Shown: positions 21,378-32,948 of the stretch, piece by piece
Layout of the letters: the number at the start of each line of letters is the position of its first letter
Numbering within the stretch: the stretch's first letter is position 1
Made by a program: the position numbers and the translations under genes
Source of the DNA: Rhipidocladum racemiflorum
Lineage: Eukaryota > Streptophyta > Magnoliopsida > Poales > Poaceae
Direction of reading: 5' to 3'
NCBI GenBank assembly: GCA_036346355.1
Contig: CM070581.1
Span: 9,424,001 to 9,488,000, forward strand
Length of the DNA stretch: 64,000 nucleotides
Notes under the pieces: generated by a model
What the model was told of the DNA's origin: nothing
Seen by the model: only the letters and a program-made list of their open reading frames with translations
The model's database searches: none

Positions 21378-23319
21378 ATGGCTGCCAAGAAGGGCTTTCT
21401 CCCCTTGCTGCTGCTGTTCTTGCTGAGCTCGCGCGGCGCCGAGACGACGTCGTTCCCCGTCAATGTCTGGCCCAAGCCGACGTCCATGTCGTGGGCGGAG
21501 CCTCTCATGGGCTCATGGCCATGCCGGTGTCGCGGTCGTTCCACATCGTCGGGCCGTCCGGGAACCCGTACCTCTTCTCGGCCGCGCAGCGCTACGCGGC
21601 GCTGCTCTTCGCCGAGCGGTACCAGCCCATCGTCCGGCCGGCGGTCAACGTCACCGCGGGGGGAGCCGCGCTCCAGAACCTGACCCTGCACGTGGCCGAC
21701 CTGTCCGCCCCGCTCCAGCACGCCGTGGACGAGTCGTACACGCTGGAGATCCTCCCCACGGGCGCAGCCACCGTCTCGGCGGCCACGGCGTGGGGCGCCA
21801 TGCGCGGGCTCGAGACGTTCTCGCAGCTGGCGTGGAGGGGCGGCGGCCGGGGGGGACCGCTGCTGCTGGTGGCCGCCGGCGTGCGCGTGGAGGACCGGCC
21901 GCTGTACCCGCACCGCGGGCTGATGTTCGACACCGGGAGGACCTACTTCCCCGTCGCCGACATCCTGCGCACGATCGACGCCATGGCGGCCAACAAGATG
22001 AACGTGTTCCACTGGCACATCACGGACTCGCAGTCGTTCCCCATCGAGCTGCCATCCGAGCCGTCGCTCGCGGAGAAGGGCGCGTACGGAGACGACATGA
22101 GGTACTCCGTCACGGACGTCAAACGCATCGTCGAGTTCGCCATGAGCCGCGGCGTCCGCGTCGTGCCGGAGATAGACTCGCCGGGTAAGCTCAATACTAC
22201 AGCTGCTCTCAAGTCTCCTCCTCTGCCTCCCTCGATTATGTATTGTACACTGCTCCCTCAGTTTCCAAAATGTTTAACCTAGTAAGCCCTGCGCCAACAC
22301 GGCCCAGTTTCTCGTGCTTGATTACGATATTAATCGACGTAACACGGCCGATTCATTAATTTCTCGTCATTTCAGGCCACACGGCGTCGTGGGCCGGCGC
22401 GTACCCGGAGACAGTGTCCTGCGCGGGCAAGTTTTGGCTGCCCGACCCGTCCAACTGGCCCAGCCGGCTGGCGGCCGAGCCGGGCTCCGGCCAGCTCAAC
22501 CCGCTGGAGCCCAAGACGTACCAGGTGGTGGCCAACGTCGTTAACGACCTCACCTCGCTCTTCCCGGACGGCTTCTACCACGCCGGCGCCGACGAGGTGA
22601 CCCCGGGTTGCTGGCAGACGGACCCCTCGATCCAGGCCTATCTCGCCAACGGCGGCACCCTCGGCCAGCTGCTGGAGCGGTACGTCAGCTGGGTCCACCC
22701 GCTCATCGTGTCCAAGAACCGCACCGCCGTGTTCTGGGAGGACGTGCTGCTGGACCAGGCTGTGAACGTGAGCGCGTCGGCGATCCCGCCGGCCACGACC
22801 ATCCTGCAGACGTGGAACAACGGGCCCAACAACACCAAGCTGATCGTGCAGGCCGGGTACCGCGCCATCGTCTCGTCGGCGTCCTTCTACTACCTCGACT
22901 GCGGCCACGGCGACTTCGTCGGGAACAACAGCGTCTACGACGACCCCAACAGCGACTACGACACCAAAGGCGGGTCGTGGTGCGGGCCCTTCAAGACGTG
23001 GCAGCGGGTGTACGACTACGACATCGCGTACGGGCTCACGGCCGACGAGGCCAGGCTTATCATCGGCGGCGAGGTGGCGCTGTGGACGGAGCAAATAGAC
23101 GCGACGGTCCTGGACGGCCGGGTCTGGCCGCGGACGTCGGCCATGGCGGAGGCGCTGTGGTCCGGCAACCGCGACGCGGCCGGCAGGAAGCGGTACGCGG
23201 AGGCGACCGACCGGCTCAACGACTGGCGGCACCGCATGGTGGGGAGGGGAGTCCGTGCGGAGCCCATCCAGCCGCTCTGGTGCCGGACGCGCCCGGGGAT
23301 GTGCAACGCTGTTCAGTAA
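21378..23319 (+). CDS. HEXO: GH20 beta-N-acetylhexosaminidase, exon 1 frameshifted
   Basis: Secreted or vacuolar glycosidase removing terminal beta-GlcNAc/GalNAc, for example in N-glycan trimming. Exons are 21378-22184 and 22376-23319 (GT-AG intron, phase 1, splitting the Gly codon of SPGHTASW). Exon 1 encodes a signal peptide (GFLPLLLLFLLSS) and VNVWPKPTSMSWAEP. At 21501-21506 an extra CT dinucleotide (cctctc where cctc is expected) shifts the frame, so the peptide runs into a stop at 21681. The +2 frame then carries the rest intact: HGLMAMPVSRSFHIVG, the GH20 N-terminal domain, HWHITDSQSFP, and in exon 2 the catalytic pair in GADEVTPGCW (Asp341-Glu342 if the shift is discounted), ending at LWCRTRPGMCNAVQ. 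Without the shift it would be 582 residues, normal for plant HEXO. An ATG at 21515 could start a leaderless form. Either a sequence error or a young pseudogene. The HEXO2-like clade is a guess from the two-exon structure. Confidence 0.88.
22185..22375 (+). other. Intron of the hexosaminidase gene
   Basis: A 191-bp GT-AG intron with donor gtaagc and a T-rich acceptor tttcag. The exon phase and the conserved SPGH-TASW junction confirm it. Confidence 0.92.
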
Positions 23320-24476
23320 CGACGTCCCGGCAAGAAGCCGCGCGAGTTGCCTGTGCTAAACTCTCGCTGGTTCTATTTGAAACACACAAATTTCACGAGA
23401 ATTTAAACGATTCGATCCTGTTCCACACGGGACCTAAAGCAATTATTATCATTCGTTCGTCTTAAATTAAACAAACTAGAGTATGCGTCGTGTTTGTTGT
23501 TTTGTTTTTTTTGTTGCGTCTTCGTGCGAGAGGGAACACTACTTCCATTTACTTCTTCTTTTGTTTTCCAAAAAAGTGAAGTGGACGGCATGTTATGTTA
23601 TCTAATGTGAAGTTGTACCTTGAAAGCCGGCTTTATCTTGGGGGCAATTTGCGAATTAATGCGTTGCTTGTACTAGTGCTTGATTTGATTAAAGTAACCA
23701 TGTGTTGTTTTCATGTTGAATCGTTTGTGTCAATTAACTATACATGGGTTTTCCTCGTGGAAATTTTGTGTGTTATCACTTCATTGCTCAATTTAATCTT
23801 GGCGCAGTGCTTCTACGCTTTCCTTCTAATACAAATTGCACGACTCTTGAAGCAAGCGAAAAGCAAAGAATAAGTAATCGTCATCTATTTTTCTTTCATA
23901 CTTTAATATTTATACGACAAAAATAAGCATAGAAACATCTCTCTTAATCTTGTTGTTCGAAGAATGGACCTTTCTTGGTGTAACATGAGATGCTTGCTTT
24001 CCATAGATGCGTGTGCAAAGACAACTAGTAAGCAGACAAAGGGAATCCGAGAGAAAACTATCTCGCAGCAGAACTGACATGTATCTGCTCACACTACAAG
24101 CTCACCATCGCATTGTCCATCAGATTATCTTATCTTGTTAATGATTGAAGATTCTCGATCTAGTAGACGTACTGTTGTGTTAGGATTCGGCGGTCCTTGG
24201 CCACAATAACATCTCGAAGGTCATCTAATTAAACTGCCAATCCTGTACTCCACGATCGAACTATCAGCATTGATTTTTTGGCATTGGGATTTTCAGCATT
24301 TTGTTTTTGGGAGTATATAGGTATCATCCCGATGTTTTTGCTTTAGCTGACATTCAAATTTTTAGAGAGACCATTTGTTGGAGTTGGAGTGTTTTTATTG
24401 CCAACTTCCAGAGGCATAACCTAGCTTGGTCTCACTCTCTTCCTTTCCGAAACTGTTAGTAGGCTGCGCTTTGGTG
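23320..24476. other. 3' flank and intergenic sequence
   Basis: Contains the presumed hexosaminidase 3' UTR, then AT-rich sequence. The part at 23806-23945 is a dispersed repeat (separate entry). No gene recognised. The segment before 24477 is the left part of the target site of the next copia element. Confidence 0.5.
23806..23945 (+). repeat. Dispersed repeat, copy 1 (3' of hexosaminidase)
   Basis: Blocks cttctaatacaaattgcac, cttgaagcaa.cgaa, taagtaatc.tcatcta and gcatagaa.ca recur in the same order at 51893-52018. The end points are approximate and the nature of the repeat is unknown. Confidence 0.6.
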
Positions 24477-24481
24477 GTTTG

Positions 24482-24698
24482 TGTTAGACAACCTCGCTAT
24501 CGAATAGTCCGGGGTTGCCTAATAGATTGAACTGGAGAACAGAGAGAGAGGGCGAGAGACACAATATGAGGAGGAACGGGTCTGCTTTATTATTCTGTAT
24601 GCTTGTGTACAATAGGGTGACCCCTGCCTCCTATATATAGCGATTCTGCTTAGAGATAACGAAGAGTCCATATAGGATACGAATCCGGTTTCCTAACA
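24482..24698 (-). repeat. 3' LTR of the young copia element
   Basis: TG...CA bounded. Shares the R-U5 half (from the aggaggcagggg block on) with the LTRs of 16438-19276 but has a different U3 portion, marking separate subfamilies. Confidence 0.95.
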
Positions 24699-24949
24699 CT
24701 CCCCCTTGGACTCTTCACCGCGAGATGCATATGCCTCATTAAAACTCCATAAAAACCCAGTGGGAAAAATAATTGGAGAAAGAGTACATAGCACACGCTT
24801 GCTGTGTTGCACGGATTGCCTCATCAAAAACCTTATGTAAGAAAACTTCAATGAAAAACTTACTTAAGGAAAAGAGTACAATCCACCCAAACTTCAATGT
24901 TAATCTTCAAGATTCACGTTGGGTACTCAAACTTCATGTTTGAGATTTA

Positions 24950-26652
24950 TGTAGGAGTATGTGAAAATTCTCCCCCTGAAATCTGCACTTCCCTAAGCCT
25001 CATCATCCCGATTCCTCTAGCACATCTTTCAAAAGAATATGCCGGGAGTGACTTAGTGAATAAATCTGCGAGATTTTCACACGACTTAGTATGCAGTATC
25101 TTTATCTCGTTCATCTTATGCATTTCATGGGCATAAAAGAACTTGGGGTTGATGTGCTTCGTAAGATTGCTTTTCACATATCCCATTTGCACTTGAGCAA
25201 CACAAGCGCATTATCTTCATAGATAATGGTGGGGTTTGTTCCATGTTCAAACCACATGACTTACGGATGTGATGAACCATTCTTGAAGCCATGCACATTC
25301 TCGAGATGCTTCATACAAGGCAATTATTTACGAGTGGTTTGTCGACGTTGAGACAAGAGTCCCTTAGATGACTTCCACGAAATTGCTTTGTTCCACCGCA
25401 AAGGAAAACATACCCAGTTTGTGACTTGCCAGTATGCGGGTCTGATAGGTACCCAGCATCGGCATAGCCAACCAAATTCAATTCATTGTTTCTTCTGTAA
25501 AACAAGCCAATGTCTTTGCTTCCTTGAAGGTAACGGAAGATGTCCTTTACCCCTTTCCAATGCCTTTTGGTGGGTTACGCCTTTGTCTGCGCTAGCAAAT
25601 TCACAGCGACGCAATGTCAGGCCTAGTGCTATTCGCAAGGTACATGAGCGCTCCAATTGCACTCAAGTATGGGAATTCCGCTCCCGTGACTTCCTCCCCT
25701 CTTCTTTAGGCCTGCGGATCTAGGTGCGCTTGGAGTGACCTTCCGACCATTGTTGTCTTTGCGGGGTATGCCTTTTCAAAACCAAATTTCTCCAACACTT
25801 TCTGCGTGTAGGAAGATTGGTGTACCAAGATTCCGCCTTGGACATGTTCAAGCTGCAAGCCTAAACAAAACTTGGTTTTACCCAAGTCTTTCATTTCAAA
25901 TTCAGACTTCAAGTATGTGCATGCTTCTTCAATTTCTTCATCCGTCCCAATGATGTTCAAGTCATCTACATAGACGGAGATTATACAAAATCCATTCGGG
26001 GATCGTTGTATAAACACACATGGACAATCTTCGCTGTTCGTGTAGCCTTTCTTGCAAAGAAAGTCACTTAAGCGATTGTACCACATTCTTCCTGATTGCT
26101 TCAGCCCATACAGTGATTTCTCCAATTTCACACTGTATAGGTTTCTGTTTGCTCTGTCTTGGTTCGGGATAGGGGTACCTTCCGGTACTTTCATGTATAT
26201 CTCCGAATCCAAGTTTCCATACAAGTATGCTGTGACAACATCCATTAGCTTCATTTTCAACTTCAAGTTGACTGCCATTTGATCAAGTATCTAAAGGTAA
26301 TTCCACCCATGACCGGAGAATAGGTTTCTTCATAATCAACCCCAGGACGTTGAGTGAAACCTTGAGCGACAAGCCTTGCCTTGTACCTTATAACTTCATT
26401 GTTTTCATTCCTCTTCCGAACAAAAACCCATTTGTGCCCCACGGGGTTTATATGGGGAGGCGTGCGGCACACAGGCCCAAACACCTCTCTTTTGTTTAGA
26501 GAGACTAACTCTGCGGTGATTGCCTTCTTCCAATCTTCCCAATCGAGCCTTTTCTTGCACTCTGCGAGAGATGCGGGCTCGGGATCATGATTAATGATCG
26601 TGGCAATCTTCTTTGCAAAGTATGCATCGACATTGGCTGTTGCTCTATTCAT
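24950..26652 (-). pseudogene. Copia reverse transcriptase / RNase H (decayed)
   Basis: Minus-strand reading from 26652: linker with ATIINHDPEPASLAECKKR, WKKAITAELVSL, HKWVFVRKRN and LVAQGFTQRPGVDYEETYSP. A frame change lies near 26278, followed by DVVTAYLYGNLDSEIY, YGLKQSGRMWYNRL, the YVDD active-site motif near 25975 and FEMKDLGKTK. The frame is lost again near 25706. RNase H fragments (LNLVGYADAGYLSDPHTG, then KHINPKFFYAHEMHKMNE and NLADLFTKSLP) finish close to the LTR. About four interruptions in all. Confidence 0.9.
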
Positions 26653-26786
26653 CGATTCTCGTTATTACAAAGTTTATGGCCATTTCATCATGGGGTGCTT
26701 CGTGCACTTCTACTTGCTCTTCATTGCTATTTCCCATTCCAGGAGCAAGTTCCTTTAGTTTTTCTCCGCCAATGTGTGCGCACACA

Positions 26787-28216
26787 TTATTTCCGGCTTC
26801 TTCCAATGGAAGGTTCAGATCTGGAATTGCCTTTTCCACAGGCTTCTTTCCAGTGCCAGGTCTCAAGCGGCTCCCCTTCTTGCTTTGGGGCACTTTTGTG
26901 ATTGGTGTGGTAAGTCCTCTTGCCCGATTGTCCCCAGACGTCTCCGGTACTTTGGGTTTGAGAAGTCAGATTTCTGTTCTTTTTCTTTGAGGCCTCTGAG
27001 CAGGATGAGGATACCTTCGCTTTCTTTGGTATTTCCACCCTCTCTGGTGCATTTCTTGCTGGTACATGCGACTTAACCACGCTCTTGAGATCACAAAAAT
27101 GATCAGGCGGTTCATTTGCTAAATTCTGCAAATCAATTATCTTACGGACTTCTTGATTTGCTTCATTAGTGCGAGGGTCATGCGCGGGGATCCCGATGGA
27201 ATGCCATATTATTTCCTGGCATTTTTCATCCAATGGTTGATTCTCTCCCCTAATGACGGAAGCGGTCCTCGTCAAAGATACGATCGTGAATGAATTTTGT
27301 ATGCAAGTCTCGATCATGGGTTCCAAATATCGATTATGGATGCACTCTCATAACCAACGTATATCCCGGACTTGCGGAGAGGGCCCATTGCGATCCATTG
27401 TGGGGGTGGTATAGGTACATATACCATACAACCAAAATTTCTAAGATGGGAAATCTTCGATGACCCCTTGCACTAGTTGCATAGGTGAATGGATGTTGTA
27501 GGCCGATGGTCTATAATTGATGAAGTCTTTGCTGCGTGCGAGGCTGCGTGTCCCCAACAAGTGTTGGGCAAGTTACAACTCTGCAAGAGCGGTCGGCAAT
27601 AAACTTAATCCTCTTTATTAGTGCTTCACTAGCCCATTTTGCGTATGGGCGTGCGATGCAGTGCTCATGATTATTCCGTTCTTTGTGCAATAATCATCAA
27701 ATGCCTTGGAAGTGAATTCACCGCATTGTCCATTCGAATGGACTTCACGCGATGATCGTGAAAAGCATTCTTAATTACGATGATCTGCGAGATCGATTTT
27801 GCGAATGCATGATTCCTTGTTGACAAAGAAACATGTATGCGACCATTTCGAGGAAGCATCAATGAGCACCATAAAGTATCGAAGCGGCCACGACAAGGGC
27901 TGAATCGGACCATAAATATCCCCTGAGCAGCGTTCCAGAATGCAGGAAATTCATGATGCACATTCATAACAGAGGGTCTAGTTATTAATTTCCCGGTGGC
28001 ACATGCATGGCACACAAAATCTTCGTGATTCGAGAAATTCTTAACATTAATGCCATGACCTTGTGAGTTGTTAACTATATTTCTCATCAATCTAAGACCA
28101 GGATGACCTAATCTACAATGCCATAAAGCAAATAATTCAGAGCTTCTAAAGACAGTCTTCAAAGAAGTATACCTTTGCGTGTGCATTGATTTTCGTGTAG
28201 TACAACCTAGATTCAT
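26787..28216 (-). pseudogene. Copia integrase and integrase-RT linker (decayed)
   Basis: At 28140-27970 (minus strand) the GAG-pre-integrase motif LFALWHCRLGHPGLRLMRN is followed by the zinc-binding CHAC pair and by LITRPSVMN. The catalytic core continues to about 27671 with frame damage: KSIRMDNA marks the region of a catalytic Asp. The polar linker frame at 27326-26787 (SHVPARNAPERVEIPKKAKV) joins it to RT. Not functional. Confidence 0.82.
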
Positions 28217-28562
28217 ATGAGGGACATTTTTCTAGTACCATCTTTCCATATTCCGCGTGCTTCACAATGCACAAGTGTTCTTTGCCATTTTCTTCATTGG
28301 TTTCTACGTGAAACCCATTGGCGCGGATATCCTTGAAACTTAAGAGAGTGCGGGTTGATTCAGGGTACAAGAGGGCTTCTTCAATTACCAAAGTTGTACC
28401 CATTGGCAATATAATTGTGGCTCTTCCTGAGCCTATTATATGCGTATCGCTTCCTGCGATTGTCGTAATCCTTCCAGCGTTCTTCGTGATCGTCTGGAAG
28501 TATTTCGACTCTCTTAAGATGGTATTTGTTGTGCCACTGTCAACAATGCATATTTCCTCCAT
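28146..28562 (-). pseudogene. Copia aspartic protease domain
   Basis: The minus-strand frame opens with EEICIVDSGTTNTI, the copia protease active site (IVDSG, the D-S/T-G triad). It continues through GSDTHIIGSGRATI and LLYPESTRTLLSFKDI to TKINAHAKVY, overlapping the start of the pre-integrase region. It is the least damaged part of the element, but no gag precedes it. Confidence 0.85.
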
Positions 28563-31176
28563 TGGGCGCTACACGATTTCTAGATGAAAAGAAATATAAT
28601 TCTAATCAGACAGTGGTAAAGTAATTCAAACATTTGCTTGTAAATAAAGAATACTGGAATAAATAATAAACTGCATATACATTCATGAGAAAAATGCTCT
28701 TCTAAAGCTTGTAATTCATTATGCAATCTGATGTCTATGTGAGATGGTTCTGACCATTCGGGCCAGTTCTTTCAAAACTCACGTTTGACAATGCCAGACC
28801 TTTTCATATTCATAAGGTTCTTCCATTAGATTACTGCGTGCAATCTAATAGGAAGTGGCTGCTCAATTCAATAAAATGCATAATTGAATTCTCATGAGTT
28901 TCCAGCAAACTAAAAGAAAGCAATAATTTCAAGATTCACATATACAAAGATAAATGCAAAATTCATAAGTACAAGATTCATAAGTACGGAATTCATAAAT
29001 ATAATGTAAATGCAAGATTCATATATAAATATTCATAAATACAGCTTCGTGCATGCAGGTGATCGGCTTCGTGCAAGCGATCAGATTCATGTGCGCGATC
29101 GGCTTCGTGCGATCGGTTTAGCGCGGCTTCATGCGCGCAGCGCATTCAGTTCCATGCGCGTCGGCCTTCCAGGCGCGACGGTGGCCGCTTCATGCGGCGT
29201 GCTTCTAATGAACTATATTAAAGCAATAAATATAATGCATGGAACAGAACAATAATTGCACAGTTCATAAATTCAGAATAAACAATAATTGCACAATTCA
29301 TAAATTCATAAATGCGGAAATAAATTCTCAGAAATTTCCGAATTTTTCTTAGTATTTGGCAATTTTCTGTTAATTATACAGCAATTTTCCAACATCACTT
29401 GATAACAGAAAATAAATTGCAACATGAATTAAACATGGCATAAGCCTAATTACAACTTATATAATTCTTGTTGGCTGGGAACGAAAACAGGTAATGAATA
29501 TCTCTGTCAATTTGACTCTTGGCCAGGTCAACCTGCCCCTAGGGCTCACATGAGGGAGGGAGCACTTCCCGTTTCCGGGTGCCAATTAAAGAACCAAGCC
29601 TCATGTGTGTTTTCCTAGACACCCATTGTCTCATATCTGTTTATTCATTACCAAAATCAAATCCCAACCACTCATGTTCTCATAAACTGTTGTATGAGAA
29701 ATTCTGGAATTTTCCTAACACTTTTCATAATTTCTGCTAATTTCCAAGCAATTTTCAGAATTACTTTACAACAGGAAATTGAATTTCAGCAAATATCAAC
29801 ATGACATAATTCATAAATTCATAAATTCGGAAAATAAATTCTCAGGAATTTCCGATAAGCTAAACAGAGCAAACGATACAAGCAAATATTCATAAATGCA
29901 GAAAATAAGGTTAAGTACAAATTAAAACAGGGCCCATAAACTTTCTGCAATTTTCTAGGAATTTTTCATAATTTTCATGATTTTTCTCCTATTTTTAACC
30001 AATTTTCTGAATTTCTTATTCAATATTCAGAAAAGAAAAATAATAAATAAATAAAAGAGTTAAATAACTGGGGGTAAAAGTGTAATTTCGTGTCCCTTCA
30101 CTTTTCTATCCGGATTCCAACCGATTTAAAATCGCTTCTAACTTATGGACTTCATGTCCATGACCACGAGCTTCTAGTTTCTTGGACTTCATGTCCTGTC
30201 CCACCCAAAAGGAGCGACGGCTGAGCTTACGCCAGCCGTGAGCGGCCGAGCAAGGCGTCGCGACGGTGACCAGGGCGGCGGTGCGGCGACACCGTGCGCT
30301 CAGGCCCGCAGTGGCGCTTGATGGCGACGTGGCGTTCGCCGGCAAGCGGCCGGCCCGGCCGACGATCGATGGGCGGCGGCTTCATGCCGCTTTGGTCCGA
30401 GCGCGTCCGGCGGCGACCGAAGTCACGAGCGGCGTTGGCCGGCGGAGGCCAAGCTGCGTCGTGGCGGCGACCAACGAGGCGTCGTGCGGTGGCTGTTGAG
30501 GCCGGCGACGCGGCAGCGACGTGCAGGGTCACGGTGGCGGCTGTGGGCCGTGAGCGGGAGCGGCTTCAAGCAACGCTTCATGCGGCTGCAGTGCGGCGGT
30601 GGGCCGGCCAATCGACGGGCCAGCGAACTCGGCTTCGAGCCGGGGAGGGCGCGGCGGTCAGCCGGCGGTGATTTCGCGTGCGGATTCGGCGGGCTTCCAT
30701 GGTTGGTAGTGTCAGGCGTGTTGGGGCCGAGCCGGCCAAGGCTGGTTTGCTGCTGCGTGCAGCGAGGGGTCGAGTGCGCCGGACTTCGTGCACGGGCAGG
30801 CCGAGTCGGCTTCTAGCCTGCGACAATCCTTCGGGTTGGCACAGCTGCGACCAGCCGGCGGCTGTGGGTGCAATCTGCGATGGCTTCGTGCCGTGATTGC
30901 GTTGATGTTGGCTTCATGCCGGACAATATGTATTGTAGGCTTGTAGCTTTGTGTACTGTAGACTCATGTACTATAGATACATGTGTAGGCTTCGTGCCAG
31001 ATCTGTAATCTGCGATCCGTAGCTTCATGCCACGAACCGTGAGACTTGCTGCGAATTGTAGCTTCATGCTACGAGAGAAAGAAAAAGAACAGACGAGCTG
31101 TTAGATTCAATCACCCAATTCTTACCGCTTCTCACCTTTTCAATCCAATCTCCGGTAGAGCTTCGTGCTGATAACG
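28563..31176 (-). other. Leader and gag-replacement region of the young copia element
   Basis: No gag or zinc knuckle is found in any frame. 28600-30100 is AT-rich with repeated attcataaattcataa motifs. 29040-29210 and 30200-31170 are GC-rich and carry about 14 copies of CTTCGTGC/CTTCATGC (minus strand GCACGAAG/GCATGAAG). The last of these sits in the presumed primer site beside the 5' LTR (cttcgtgctgataacg at 31161-31176). Open frames in the GC-rich part have no recognisable domains. Confidence 0.7.
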
Positions 31177-31394
31177 TGTTAGACAACCTCGCTATCGAAT
31201 AGTCCGGGGTTGCCTAATAGATTGAACTGGAGAACAGAGAGAGAGGGCGAGAGACACAATATGAGGAGGAACGGGTCTGCTTTATTATTCTGTATGCTTG
31301 TGTACAATGGGGTGACCCCCTGCCTCCTATATATAGCGGTTCTGCTTAGAGATAAGGAAGAGTCCATATAGGATACGAATCCGGTTTCCTAACA
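31177..31394 (-). repeat. 5' LTR of the young copia element
   Basis: Near-identical to 24482-24698: one extra C in the gacccc run and three substitutions. Target duplication GTTTG follows at 31395. Confidence 0.95.
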
Positions 31395-31399
31395 GTTTG

Positions 31400-32943
31400 T
31401 GCTTGCTGTTGTTTGTCATGATCTTGTTGCGGCTGGTGTAGGTGCTGGCGCAATCGTTGGTGGCCTGTGGTGGTTGAGGTATGGCGTACGTGGCTGCTGC
31501 CGTGGTGTGCATATCCTGGTGTTTGAGTTGCACCTCAAGCCCTTGTAAGAATGCGGTTTTCTCAGGCTGTGTAGCTCCTTGTTAGCCAGTTTTGGGCTTT
31601 GTTGTTTGCAAGTTAGGTGACGGTCGTGTTTTATCTTTGCTCCAGAAGGCGTTGGTCTTGTTGGCACATTGGTGTCTTGTTAGGAGCTATTTCCTAGTGT
31701 TGGTGTCTCTCTTTGGAGGGTCGGTGTTATTTTTATCTTCTTCTAAAATGAATGGCATAGCTCATGTCCTTGGTTTTAAAATAGAAGATGCTTCAATTTT
31801 GATTTTTGTATCTCGGGAGGAAGCATCTTTCAAATCGAAATGTGGAAAAGCTGTAGTTCGAAGAAACAACAGACAAGGGTGGTGGCTAGTTGACTGGGTC
31901 GACAGCAACATAGCCACTAGAGGCGGTCAACTAGTAGTGCTAACTCTTCAACAACCGTAATATTCGCGAGCTAGACAGGTTACATGTGACTAAGTGGAGT
32001 GAGGGAATGGTAGGTTCACACGACTCAAACAATGCAAGTTTTTATATTGGAAACAAATAAGTATGGGATACCGTTATAAGACTGTCGCCAACCCATGGTA
32101 TTCAATATCTTACCGCTTCCTTGTAGTATGTGAGCAGCACAATTGTTGCCAAGATTTTGGTAGGCAAAATAGTCATCTGTATCAACATGGGATTATGCAA
32201 GGTAAAGAGAATCATGTCAATGTCATATTTGAAAAGTGCTAGAAACCTCAGAAAAACCGATTAAGGAAAGATTGATGCAGAAGAAAGAAACATCAATAGG
32301 AAGACTAGAAGGCTTGAAGATGGACCAAAACTCTTTCTTAGAAAAGGTTGAGCTGGCACGAAAAGGGAGACTTGAAGTACAATCCAATATTGAGTCGACT
32401 ATTTTAGGAACGAAAAAACTTGCGCATGCCAACTTTTAGTACTTTTTTCACGTATACTTTTCTTGTACCTTAGGAGTAGGCCATAGCTAGTAAAATCTTT
32501 CCTTCTCTATAATTCGATTTTGATCTATATTGCTTCACATCGACATATTAATCAATATTTAAGTTACACCTATCCCTTCGTTATTGATTTGCATTGACTT
32601 TTTGTTAAGGATTAATTTTCACTTTAGGTTACCTATTGTCGACTTCACCAATTTGCCGAAAAATCGGCTAGCATGTCGCGTACGCTGCCAGGGAGCACCC
32701 TCTGTAGAGACGCGATGGTGCTGTTAGGAAATTTTCTAGCGGTAACAGCAACACTAAGAAATAGTTATATATCCCATTCGTATAGAACAATACATGTAAC
32801 TTCTTATACCAAAAGAAGATGCCATAAATGAAAAATCAACACCTAGGATGACTCTACTGTGTTTCGTGCCAACCATCGTGCAATTAAGGGCAATCCTAGT
32901 GGTCACACTACATAGCAATGTCTATGGATTGTCACCTCACATA
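31400..32943. other. Intergenic; possible LINE 3' end at about 31400-31780
   Basis: The first part (tgttg/ggtg-rich, a ctctttggagg block, then atcttcttctaaaatgaatg) resembles the 3' UTR end of plant LINEs, but no reverse transcriptase is present and the other half of the target site (before 24477) does not settle it. 31780-32943 has only short frames, the longest being 67 codons at 32236 with no known domain. Confidence 0.3.
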
Positions 32944-32948
32944 GACAT

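Larger units (their letters stand above)
24482..31394 (-). mobile_element. Young Ty1-copia element with decayed pol, perfect target duplication
   Basis: A 6913-bp element read on the minus strand. Its LTRs (217 and 218 bp) differ by only three substitutions and one base indel. GTTTG occurs immediately outside both ends (24477-24481 and 31395-31399). Minus-strand order: 5' LTR, leader with GC-rich part, AT-rich segment without any gag, protease, integrase, RT, RNase H, polypurine tract (complement at 24699-24705), 3' LTR. Every pol domain carries frameshifts or stops. By my count of LTR changes and a common grass rate of 1.3e-8 per site per year it inserted roughly half a million years ago. 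Since it cannot encode functional proteins, mobilisation by a relative is inferred. Confidence 0.95.

Noticed and set aside
22372..23232. Minus-strand open frame of 286 codons
   Set aside because: Lies antisense to hexosaminidase exon 2. High GC at third positions opens antisense frames; the composition is Arg/Gly/Pro/Val-rich with no domain.
30106..30826. GC-rich frames of up to 125 codons
   Set aside because: Leader of the minus-strand copia element; frames on both strands result from composition and lack gag motifs.
32236..32439. 67-codon plus-strand frame
   Set aside because: Starts internally, polar composition, no recognisable family; probably chance or a remnant of an old element.
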